This document shows positions 44,491-53,060 of a stretch of DNA of 64,000 nt, one piece after another. Below the pieces are notes generated by a model. That model made no database searches. It was not told the DNA's origin and worked only from the letters and a program-made list of their open reading frames with translations. The translations under genes and the position numbers were made by a program. Within the stretch, counting starts at the first letter, position 1; the number at the start of each line of letters is the position of its first letter. The DNA comes from Lutibacter citreus (GTDB taxonomy: Bacteria > Bacteroidota > Bacteroidia > Flavobacteriales > Flavobacteriaceae). Location of the stretch: positions 310,001 through 374,000 of the forward strand of contig NZ_QEIH01000006.1 in the NCBI RefSeq assembly GCF_003260195.1. Reading direction: 5' to 3'.

Positions 44491-47400
44491 ATGAAAATCA
44501 CATTCCATAAATTAGTAATTCTTTTAATTTTGAGTTTAGTTTTTCTTTACTCTCCAATTTATTCTCAAACTACAAAATCAATAAATAGTGGTAGAGAACT
44601 CAATATTGGAAATTCACAAGAATGGTTGGTTTGGCTGGATAAAGAGGCGGAATGGCAAAACGACACCCTCTATTTACCCTATGAAGTAGCTATTGAAACC
44701 ATTGGAGTTAAAGCTCCTTCTTGTGGTTGGGAAAGTGTTTATAAAAAAGGAGTTGTTACCCAGCTACCAGTTGTAGTTGAAGAACTTTTTAGTAACGGTA
44801 ATCCTGAATGGAGTTATCATGGAGTAAGTTGGTTTACAACACGTGTTCATGTACCTAAAAATTGGAAAAAGAAAATTGTTCGTCTTTCCGTTGGAAAGAA
44901 AAATACACGAATTGAGATTTATGTAAATGAAAAATTGGCGGGCTACGATATCATCGCTAATACACCTTACAGTTGTGACATCACAAAATTTTTAGTACCA
45001 GGTAAGGAAAACAGCATAGCTTTTCGTATTACAAATCCAGGAGGACAAAGAGGATGGAATGATTTTCCGTTAGTGAAATGGGGTAAATACAATTTTCCTC
45101 CACAGCACGATTTTGGAGGAATAGGAGGCGATGTGAAACTGTTAGTTTCTGATAAAGTTTTTATTGAAGATATTTTTGTTAAGAATGAGTTGCCAGCAAA
45201 AGCAAATAACATTGAGATAATTGCAGAATTAAACAATCATACAAATAAAAGCATAGCGTCTAAACTAAAAATTGCTATTCAATCTAAACGCGATGGAAAA
45301 ACTATTTTTACTGCTGTCTATCCAGTAGTTATAGAAGAATATAATAAGACTTTTTTTACAAAAAAAATACAAGTCCCTGATGCTGAAATGTGGAGTGTTA
45401 CCAATCCTGAATTGTACACTTGCAAGCTCTCGATAGAAGCTGATAATTACAGTGATACAATGAATCAAACCTTTGGTTTTAGGGTTTTTGAGGTAAAAGC
45501 CAATGAAAACAATGAAGAAAATTATTATTTGAATGGAAAGCGATTCAGACATTCATCGGCTATAGATTGGGGATATTATGCACACCATGGTTATTATCCC
45601 ACCGATACAATGGCCAAAAAAAGTGTAGAAAATGCCAAAGCTATAGGGCACAACGGCATAAACTGTCATAGAAATATGGGAGACCCTTTGTTGTTTAAAA
45701 ATGCTGATGAGCTTGGCTTAGTAATTTTGGAAGAGCCAGGTGGTTTTGATCAAAGGATTAAGTTGTATAACGAAATTGGAGGTGTTTGCATTAAAACCTT
45801 CGAGGGTGAAATTATGAGATATAGGTGTCTTCGAATGGCGAAGCGCGAACGAAATCATCCTTCAGTAGTAGGATATATTCTTGCCAATGAGCGTGATATT
45901 TTCGATTTATTGAGAAAAAATACGATGCTTGACATGCATGATATCGATAACTCTAAACTTATTGTAAATCAATCTGGGGGTGTTCCTGGCGGACCATCTG
46001 GTCAAGTTCCTCATCTTCGCCCTTATGATAAGAAGTTCAGGTTGGATTATATGGACGACCATACTGTTGGATCAGATTCACGTTTTTTAGAAGTAGAACT
46101 CCTGTCACATCAGAGTGCTAACGATAGAGCTAAAAATGGTATTTTTGGTAGAATTGACCCTTCGCATCATGAAAATATTATTTATTGGGGAGAAGTACGT
46201 TGCTATACAGGTCCTGATAATTGGGTTAGATTAAAAGAACAAGCCAAAGAACTTCCACTAAACAGAAAAGGTTATAACATTTCAACAAGTTCCGTTTTGG
46301 CTACAAAAATAGAAACCTATTTTCATCAGAATAATTTATCAGAAACAGGTAGTAAAAATATATTAACTCCTTCGGATGTTAGTTTACAAGCTGGCAGGGG
46401 TCTTATGTACATAAATGGCCGCTTGGACCAAACGATTATGAGCAATAATGCTGAGGATGGATTTGCCATAAACGGATGGAGCGGCGGAGCCAGTAAACTA
46501 CCTTCCGAACATGGTAAAGTAATGGAATGGTATTCTGCTATTGTTGATGAAGGTCGAAATTTAAAAGGACCTGCAGAAGATTATAAGTACTGGAATCGTC
46601 CTTTACAAGTTGCTATTTTTAGAAAGAATGGTAAGTATTTTAATCCAGGAGATACTATGCAATTTGGAGTTCACCTGATTAACGAAAGTAAACTTGAATC
46701 GGGGGAATACGAGTTTAATTTGAAGTTGAAAGATGGTAGCGGGCAATTTAGAACATCTTTATTAGATACAATTATTCAAATCAAAAGTGGAGATACTTAT
46801 GCCCAAACTATAATGGAAACACTATCGGTTCAAGTTGATAAAGAATTGAAAGCCGGTTATTTAACTATACAAGGAACTGTTTTAAAGAATGATCAAGTAG
46901 TAGCGTTTGGAACTGAACAGGTTTTGCTAAAAAACAGAGCTAGCTTTAACGAAGATCTTACTGATTTACATATAGAAGTTCTAAACTGGCCTGCAGCTGA
47001 AAAAGCAGTAAAAGATGCAGGAATAGTTACGAAATCAGAAGGTGTTCAAACTTCTGAGAATAATTCAGTGCTAATTGCCGGAGACATTCCCGAAAATGAA
47101 AATATGAAAAGACTTTTGGAAAAAACTTCTAAAGGAGCAACACTACTTATTAAGTTTGATGAACAATGGGCTGAAAAACTATACCAATTAAAAATCTTAA
47201 AAACTCCAGTAAACCAATGGGGAGGTACCCAAATAGCCTATTGGCATGGAAATGGTTGGGGATATATCGATCATTTTATTGGTGATCAGGTCATACCTTC
47301 AAAAAGCACAATAGGTACAAATGGTTGGGAGGTTCCGGGTAATCCAAAAGGATTCTACCCTTTTGAAACTAATTATCCGCAAAAAGCTTACGGTGCTTGG

Positions 47401-47553
47401 CTTGCAAGACCAGATAAGCTTTTAGTATTGATGGGAGAAATTAGTTATGGTAAAGGAAAAATTATACTTCATCCTTCATACAACATTGACGCTGAAAATG
47501 CTTTTAACGATTTGCTTTTTTTTAATATTTTAAAATCTGGTCATACGAAATAG
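44491..47553 (+). CDS. GH2-like glycoside hydrolase (beta-galactosidase type), exported
   Basis: A 1020-residue protein with a signal peptide (MKITFHKLVILLILSLVF..., cleavage near 25). A sugar-binding jelly roll (about 45-220; SYHGVSWFTTRVHVPKNW) is followed by an Ig-like domain and a TIM-barrel region with NHPSVVGYILANE (455-467), where the E corresponds to the GH2 acid/base. The motif differs from the common WSLGNE, so it is a divergent GH2. A C-terminal domain of unknown role follows. The start at 44491 is chosen; a TTG nine bases before overlaps the pseudogene. The first eight residues equal those of the GH29 gene at 42699, a duplication trace. Confidence 0.85.
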   Translation: MKITFHKLVILLILSLVFLYSPIYSQTTKSINSGRELNIGNSQEWLVWLDKEAEWQNDTLYLPYEVAIETIGVKAPSCGWESVYKKGVVTQLPVVVEELFSNGNPEWSYHGVSWFTTRVHVPKNWKKKIVRLSVGKKNTRIEIYVNEKLAGYDIIANTPYSCDITKFLVPGKENSIAFRITNPGGQRGWNDFPLVKWGKYNFPPQHDFGGIGGDVKLLVSDKVFIEDIFVKNELPAKANNIEIIAELNNHTNKSIASKLKIAIQSKRDGKTIFTAVYPVVIEEYNKTFFTKKIQVPDAEMWSVTNPELYTCKLSIEADNYSDTMNQTFGFRVFEVKANENNEENYYLNGKRFRHSSAIDWGYYAHHGYYPTDTMAKKSVENAKAIGHNGINCHRNMGDPLLFKNADELGLVILEEPGGFDQRIKLYNEIGGVCIKTFEGEIMRYRCLRMAKRERNHPSVVGYILANERDIFDLLRKNTMLDMHDIDNSKLIVNQSGGVPGGPSGQVPHLRPYDKKFRLDYMDDHTVGSDSRFLEVELLSHQSANDRAKNGIFGRIDPSHHENIIYWGEVRCYTGPDNWVRLKEQAKELPLNRKGYNISTSSVLATKIETYFHQNNLSETGSKNILTPSDVSLQAGRGLMYINGRLDQTIMSNNAEDGFAINGWSGGASKLPSEHGKVMEWYSAIVDEGRNLKGPAEDYKYWNRPLQVAIFRKNGKYFNPGDTMQFGVHLINESKLESGEYEFNLKLKDGSGQFRTSLLDTIIQIKSGDTYAQTIMETLSVQVDKELKAGYLTIQGTVLKNDQVVAFGTEQVLLKNRASFNEDLTDLHIEVLNWPAAEKAVKDAGIVTKSEGVQTSENNSVLIAGDIPENENMKRLLEKTSKGATLLIKFDEQWAEKLYQLKILKTPVNQWGGTQIAYWHGNGWGYIDHFIGDQVIPSKSTIGTNGWEVPGNPKGFYPFETNYPQKAYGAWLARPDKLLVLMGEISYGKGKIILHPSYNIDAENAFNDLLFFNILKSGHTK

Positions 47554-47560
47554 AAAAAAT

Positions 47561-48982
47561 ATGAAAAAAATTATTAATGTTACGGGAATAATGATGCTCC
47601 TTTGTGTAATTCAATTATCAGCACAAACTAGCCTCCCGCATTTTTTTAGCGATAATATGGTATTGCAACAAAACGATACTATTTCTATTTGGGGCATGGA
47701 TAAGTCCAAAACAAATATTACTATAAAAACTTCGTGGGGAGAAGAAGGAAATACTAAAACTAGCAAAAATGGTAAATGGCTGATAAAGCTAATTACTCCA
47801 GTAGCTGACAACAAAGAACATGAAATTATAATACAAGGGTCAAGCACTGCGACCATTAAAAATGTGATGTTGGGCGAAGTTTGGTTTGCAAGTGGGCAAT
47901 CTAACATGACCATGCTAGTTAAGGGTGGATTTAATCAGCCCCTATCAGGGAGCAACGATGCTATCTTGCATTCAAATAATAGGCGTATTCGTATGTGGAC
48001 ATCAGATTTGGTAACAGCTAATAAACCAAATGATAATATTGGTGGTTCATGGGAAGTGGCGAATGTTAAGAATACGCCTAACTTTAGTGCTGTAGGTTAT
48101 TTTTTTGCTGAAAAATTAGAGCGCGTTCTAGATGTTCCTGTAGGTATTGTTTTGTCTGGTTGGGGCGGAACACCAATTGAATCTTGGATGGACAAAGAGA
48201 GCCTAGAGTCGTATCCTGAATATTCATACCATACCAATTCTGACACGCTAAGATTTCGACAGCCATCAGTACTTTGGAACTCCATGATTCATCCGTTTTT
48301 GGGTTTGAAGGTAAAAGGGATGTTGTGGTACCAAGGCGAATCAAATTGGGAACACCCTTTTGAATACGCAGAATTATTTCCAAAGATGATTAATACATGG
48401 AGAAACCAATGGGGAGATGGAGATATTCCATTCTATTATGTTCAGGTTTCACCGAAAGATCGTTCAGATGTAAACACAGCCTTTCTTCTCGAGGCACAGG
48501 AAAAAACAATGGACGTGACAAAACACACAGGTATGGTGGTTATTCATGATATTGGCGAATGCTGGCAAATTCACCCACGAGAAAAACAAACTATTGGCAA
48601 ACGTTTGGCTTATTGGGCATTTTCAAAGGATTATGGAATTGAGAATATTGGATATCAAAGTCCTCGCTATAAATCAATGACTGAAGATGCAGAAGGTCGA
48701 CTCCTGCTGGATTTTGAAGCTGATGCGGGAGGGTTAAGTACGTTTGACAAAGAACTTACTGGGTTTCAGGTGGCAGGATCTGACAGGATCTTTTACAATG
48801 CAAAGGCTCATATTAAATGGAATACTTCAAAAGTTATAGTTTGGAGCGAAAAAGTAAAAAAACCTATTGCAGCGAGTTATTTGTTTGACGACTGTGGTGA
48901 AACAACTCTTTTCAGTGGAGCTGGACTTCCGGTTGGATCATTTAGAACTGATGATTGGCCTGATGAAATTTTATATAAATAA
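47561..48982 (+). CDS. Sialate O-acetylesterase-like carbohydrate esterase
   Basis: A 473-residue exported SGNH-type esterase. Signal peptide to about residue 21 (QLSAQ), the typical opening LPHFFSDNMVLQQ, then GEVWFASGQSNM with the nucleophile S114. WYQGESNWEHP and IGECWQIHPREKQTIGKRLA carry further conserved residues, including the catalytic His. It removes acetyl groups from sugars in the same polysaccharide, probably acetylated fucose or another residue; sialic acid itself is not implied. It lies seven bases after the GH2-like gene. Confidence 0.9.
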   Translation: MKKIINVTGIMMLLCVIQLSAQTSLPHFFSDNMVLQQNDTISIWGMDKSKTNITIKTSWGEEGNTKTSKNGKWLIKLITPVADNKEHEIIIQGSSTATIKNVMLGEVWFASGQSNMTMLVKGGFNQPLSGSNDAILHSNNRRIRMWTSDLVTANKPNDNIGGSWEVANVKNTPNFSAVGYFFAEKLERVLDVPVGIVLSGWGGTPIESWMDKESLESYPEYSYHTNSDTLRFRQPSVLWNSMIHPFLGLKVKGMLWYQGESNWEHPFEYAELFPKMINTWRNQWGDGDIPFYYVQVSPKDRSDVNTAFLLEAQEKTMDVTKHTGMVVIHDIGECWQIHPREKQTIGKRLAYWAFSKDYGIENIGYQSPRYKSMTEDAEGRLLLDFEADAGGLSTFDKELTGFQVAGSDRIFYNAKAHIKWNTSKVIVWSEKVKKPIAASYLFDDCGETTLFSGAGLPVGSFRTDDWPDEILYK

Positions 48983-49002
48983 TAAATAAAAGTTGAAAAC
49001 AC

Positions 49003-50583
49003 ATGAAATATAATTTAGTAACACTATCTATTTTTCTTTTGTGCCTGAATATAATGGCACAAAACAAACAGCCAAATATCATTTTTATCATGTCTGATGA
49101 CCATGCGGCACAAGCAATTGGCGCATATGGTAGTAGATTGGCTAATTTGGGATTAACCCCTAATATTGATAAATTGGCACAGGAAGGTATCCGATTTGAA
49201 AATGCATATTGTAACAATTCCATTTGCACACCGAGTCGAGCCTCCATTATTACTGGTCAATACTCACAAACCAATGGTGTATTGGATTTAGATATCTCAT
49301 TGGATACTGCCAAACAGTATCTTCCAATAGAGTTGAAAAAATTAGGGTACACTACTGCTATTATTGGAAAATGGCATTTACACAATGAGCCAGTAGCTTT
49401 TGATTACTATAAGATTTTACCTGGACAGGGAGAATATTTTAATCCAAATTTCCATGAAAAAGGGCAAGGAAAATGGCCCAATAACATTGTAAAATCGGAA
49501 GGTCATTCAACAGATGTTATTACAGATTTAACCATTAATTACCTCAAAAATTTAGACAAATCAAAACCGTTTTTTCTGATGCATCATTACAAAGCACCTC
49601 ATGATATGTTTGAGTATGCACCAAGATATGAGGACTTTTTAGCTGAAACGGAAATTCCGGAACCGGCTAGTTTATATTATCAGCCAAATTGGGGGTCAGA
49701 AGCCACCAGAGGGAAGAATGATTCACTCATAAATTATATAGGCACATCCATTTCTGATCGCCATAAAGATAGAAATTACAATAAACTATTCCATAAAGAC
49801 ACACTCAGTGGTAAGGAATCTGCTCATCTTGGTTATCAAACCTATATGAAAAGATACCTTCGCTGTGTAAAAGGAGTTGATGACAATTTAGGACGATTAT
49901 TTGAATATTTGAAGTCGGAAGGTCTCTGGGATAATACGATAATTATATATACAGGAGATCAGGGGATGATGTTAGGTGAGCATGATTTGCAAGATAAACG
50001 ATGGATGTATGATGAAGCCATGAGAATGCCATACATCATGCATTATCCTAAAATGATTAAGCCAGGTTTGGTCTCGGATCTTTTAATTAATAATACAGAT
50101 TACGCGCCAACTATAATTGAGTTAGCAGGAGGTAAAACACCTAGTTATATGCAAGGGCGAAGCTTTATAAACACCCTTAAAAGTAAAGAAGAAAAAGACT
50201 GGAGAATAGCAACCTACTACCGTTATTGGATGCATATGATCCATCATTGGGTTCCAGCGCATTTTGGTATTCGAACTAAAGATTACAAATTGATTTTTTA
50301 CTATGGTAAGCACTATCTGCCTTCAACAGAATTTAAAAATCATTATTGGGGAAAAACTTCGAAAGATAGTTTAAGGGTGCAATCTCAAACGCCTCCAGCA
50401 TGGGAGTTTTATAATCTCAAAAATGACCCAGAAGAATTAAACAACAGATACTATGACCCTGAGTACCAAGGTATCATAACTCAACTTAAGGAAGAGTTAA
50501 AAAAACAAAGGATAGAGTTGAATGAAACGGATAATAAATATCCTGAGACTCAGAAAATTGTAAATAAATATTGGAATAATTGA
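49003..50583 (+). CDS. Family S1 sulfatase (formylglycine type), first copy
   Basis: Exported arylsulfatase-type enzyme of 526 residues that removes sulfate esters from the glycan. It has a signal peptide (to about residue 20). The N-terminal metal-binding PNIIFIMSDDH is followed by the formylglycine signature C75-T-P-S-R79; the Cys form needs a maturase (anSME type), which is not in the window. Later motifs are GKWHLHNEP and YTGDQGMMLGEHDL. It follows the esterase by 20 bases. A fragment of a GH28-type gene starts directly after its stop. Confidence 0.94.
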   Translation: MKYNLVTLSIFLLCLNIMAQNKQPNIIFIMSDDHAAQAIGAYGSRLANLGLTPNIDKLAQEGIRFENAYCNNSICTPSRASIITGQYSQTNGVLDLDISLDTAKQYLPIELKKLGYTTAIIGKWHLHNEPVAFDYYKILPGQGEYFNPNFHEKGQGKWPNNIVKSEGHSTDVITDLTINYLKNLDKSKPFFLMHHYKAPHDMFEYAPRYEDFLAETEIPEPASLYYQPNWGSEATRGKNDSLINYIGTSISDRHKDRNYNKLFHKDTLSGKESAHLGYQTYMKRYLRCVKGVDDNLGRLFEYLKSEGLWDNTIIIYTGDQGMMLGEHDLQDKRWMYDEAMRMPYIMHYPKMIKPGLVSDLLINNTDYAPTIIELAGGKTPSYMQGRSFINTLKSKEEKDWRIATYYRYWMHMIHHWVPAHFGIRTKDYKLIFYYGKHYLPSTEFKNHYWGKTSKDSLRVQSQTPPAWEFYNLKNDPEELNNRYYDPEYQGIITQLKEELKKQRIELNETDNKYPETQKIVNKYWNN

Positions 50584-50756
50584 ATGGTTGGTGGGCTGGA
50601 ATTTACACCTATAATAGGGATAGTATTGTTGTTCCTGCCCGTGGTATTTATGCCCGTCATGTAAGAGGGTTGAAATTAGATAATGTAAAAATATCTACAA
50701 GAACCCCAGATGAGAGGTTACCGATTGTAATTGTTGATGGCGACTGTTACGTATAA
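50583..50756 (+). pseudogene. C-terminal remnant of a GH28-type parallel beta-helix enzyme
   Basis: Directly after the sulfatase stop an open frame of 57 codons reads NGWWAGIYTYNRDSIV, then IYARHVRGLKLDNVKI and TPDERLPIVIVDGD, and ends in TAA (50754-50756). This resembles the end of GH28-family polygalacturonase-like proteins (...Y-x-R-H-V-x-G-L-x-x-x-N-V...P-D-x-R-P-x-I...). No start or catalytic part is present, so it is the tail of a lost gene joined to the sulfatase gene. Confidence 0.75.
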
Positions 50757-50824
50757 CAAATTTAAATTTATAAAAATGGAACAAATAATATTTATAATAT
50801 TATCTTTTTTTTTTAAAAAACAAG

Positions 50825-50857
50825 TTGTAAACAAAGTAACTGAATAATTTATTTTTG
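50825..50857 (+). promoter_or_regulatory. Promoter-like element before the second sulfatase
   Basis: TTG (50825-50827), a 22-base spacer and TATTTTTG (50850-50857) match the consensus. It could drive the short frame at 50922 or the sulfatase at 51153, or be left over from the lost gene. Confidence 0.35.
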
Positions 50858-50921
50858 TTATGGGTAGTTATTTAAAGTTCTTTTTTAGGGCGTAGGCAAA
50901 TTAATTTTGATAAAAATTAAA

Positions 50922-51101
50922 ATAATGATAAACAATTATGAACATTCTATTTTAGATGAAAAAGTTAATTTTAGATTTGATGGATGGTTTAAAATAAGAA
51001 AAAATCACTTACAAGAAACTTCTATTATATGGATAAAAAATGATAAAATGATGTTTGATGATGGCATATATAATTCAAAAACACCAATAATGTTTTTTTA
51101 A
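50922..51101 (+). CDS. Short open frame of unknown status
   Basis: Encodes 59 residues from MINNYEHSIL; an earlier ATG at 50907 would give 64. No family, signal peptide or motif is recognised. It lies in a 569-base stretch that otherwise holds only the GH28 remnant and a promoter-like element. It may be a real small gene, a remnant or chance. Confidence 0.25.
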   Translation: MMINNYEHSILDEKVNFRFDGWFKIRKNHLQETSIIWIKNDKMMFDDGIYNSKTPIMFF

Positions 51102-51152
51102 AAATTAGTTGTAACCTTTTTAATATATAAGTATTTCAACAAAATAAAATGT

Positions 51153-52982
51153 ATGAAACAATTGACTCCAACACAACAACTTACAATCATTATAGGATTA
51201 TTAGTATTAACTCAATCATGTACTCATTCAGAATCTAGGTTAGAAAAAAAACCAAACGTTATTTTAATAATGACAGATGATCAAGGTTATGGAGACTTGG
51301 CTTGTCATGGTAATCCAATTATTAAAACTCCAAACTTGGATGATTTCTATTCTGAAAGTATCCGGTTCACAGATTTTCATGTAAATGCTTTTTGTGCACC
51401 CACAAGAGCCGCGTTAATGACAGGTCGCATGTCAGATCGGACTCATGTTCGTTCAACAGTATATTCTCGTAATCACTTAAATAGGGAAGAGACTACAATG
51501 GCCGAGTTTTTTAAGGCTTCCGGTTACCATACTGGTCTTTTTGGAAAGTGGCATTTAGGGAGAAACTATCCTTATCGTCCTATTGATAGAGGCTTTGAAC
51601 AATGGGTTGGTCATGGTGATGGAGGAACGGGAACAGCAAGTGATTATTGGGATAATGACAAAATGAATGACACCTATATTCGTAATGGAAAATGGGAGAA
51701 ATTAGAAGGTTTTGGGAATGATATTTTTTTTAATGAAGCACTAAATTTTATATCCAAAAATAAAGATGAATCTTTTTTTGTATACTTAGCAACTAATATC
51801 CCTCATGCACCTTGGAACATTCAAAATGAATGGAGTAAAACCTATAAAAATATAGACAGAAAAAACCCTAATTGGGAATCTGAAATGGATTTTTTATCTA
51901 CAATTTCTCAGTTTGATAAAAACTTTGGTAAACTCAAGGAATTTTTAAGTACCAATAAATTAGATGAAAATACGATCATTTTATTTTTAACCGATAATGG
52001 AACTGTTGCAGGTGATGTCATTTATAATGCAGGAATGAAAGGAAAAAAGGGTTGGCTTTATGAGGGAGGACATAGAGTTCCCTTATTTATACATTGGCCC
52101 GCCGGAAAAATGAATGAACCAATGGATATTGACCAACTCACATCACATATTGATATTCTACCTACTTTAATTGATTTATGTGATTTAAAAACACCTGATC
52201 AAGGACATCTTAAATTTGATGGAAGAAGTTTAGTTCCTTTAATCAAAAAAGAAAAACCTGAGTGGGAAAAACGTGTGTTATTTCAACATTCACAGAATAC
52301 AAGTGAAAATTACATTAAATGGAAAAATAGTCTTGTTTATACAGAAGGTTGGCGACTTTTAGGCAAGAATGAACTTTATAACATTAAAACGGATCCAGAG
52401 CAAGAAAACAACCTAGCTGATCAGTATCCAGAAATCGTCCAAGAATTATCAAAAAAATATGACGCTTTTTGGGAAGAAATACAGATTGCAAATAATCCAT
52501 ACCCTCGTCCAATAATTGGTTCCGGGTATGATGAGGAAACATGGTTAACATGTGATGCCTGGATTCTTGATGATCCAAATATTCCAACATGGGATCAATC
52601 ACATGTTTTAAGTGCAGTTAAAAATAATGGACTATGGCCTATTGAAATTGCTTCTGAAGGGGAATATCAATTTGATGTAAGGCGATGGCCAAAAGAAATT
52701 GACCATCCTATTTCAGCGGCACTTTCCGCAAAAAATAGTGGTGACATTTTTAGTCGAGGGAAACCAGTGATAAGAAAAAAAGGAATAGCAATTCCAGCAG
52801 TTAAAGTACGTTTGGAAATTGGAGAGAAAAAACTGGAAATAAAAATTAAAGACATAGATAATAGTGCGGTATTTAACGTGCAATTGCCAGCAGGACCAAC
52901 TAACGTAAAGGCATGGTTGATTGATATTGATGGAAACGAACAAGGGGCATATTACATTTACGTTAGCAAAACAAAAACTTAA
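51153..52982 (+). CDS. Family S1 sulfatase (formylglycine type), second copy, lipoprotein
   Basis: A 609-residue sulfatase with a probable lipoprotein signal (LTQSC, Cys 23). Metal-binding PNVILIMTDDQGYGD is followed by the formylglycine motif C81-A-P-T-R85 and GKWHLGRNYPYRP. The arrangement is closest to arylsulfatase A-like members. After the sulfatase domain (to about 450) there is an extra C-terminal domain of about 150 residues (GEYQFDVRRWPKE...), beta-rich and seen in some Bacteroidota sulfatases. It is only distantly similar to the first sulfatase, so a different sulfate position is likely. Confidence 0.93.
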   Translation: MKQLTPTQQLTIIIGLLVLTQSCTHSESRLEKKPNVILIMTDDQGYGDLACHGNPIIKTPNLDDFYSESIRFTDFHVNAFCAPTRAALMTGRMSDRTHVRSTVYSRNHLNREETTMAEFFKASGYHTGLFGKWHLGRNYPYRPIDRGFEQWVGHGDGGTGTASDYWDNDKMNDTYIRNGKWEKLEGFGNDIFFNEALNFISKNKDESFFVYLATNIPHAPWNIQNEWSKTYKNIDRKNPNWESEMDFLSTISQFDKNFGKLKEFLSTNKLDENTIILFLTDNGTVAGDVIYNAGMKGKKGWLYEGGHRVPLFIHWPAGKMNEPMDIDQLTSHIDILPTLIDLCDLKTPDQGHLKFDGRSLVPLIKKEKPEWEKRVLFQHSQNTSENYIKWKNSLVYTEGWRLLGKNELYNIKTDPEQENNLADQYPEIVQELSKKYDAFWEEIQIANNPYPRPIIGSGYDEETWLTCDAWILDDPNIPTWDQSHVLSAVKNNGLWPIEIASEGEYQFDVRRWPKEIDHPISAALSAKNSGDIFSRGKPVIRKKGIAIPAVKVRLEIGEKKLEIKIKDIDNSAVFNVQLPAGPTNVKAWLIDIDGNEQGAYYIYVSKTKT

Positions 52983-53060
52983 ATATATTTAATGATATAT
53001 TAAAGCTATTTTAAAACCTCACGTTTATAGAATTAGTTTAAAATAATTAAGAAATAGAGA

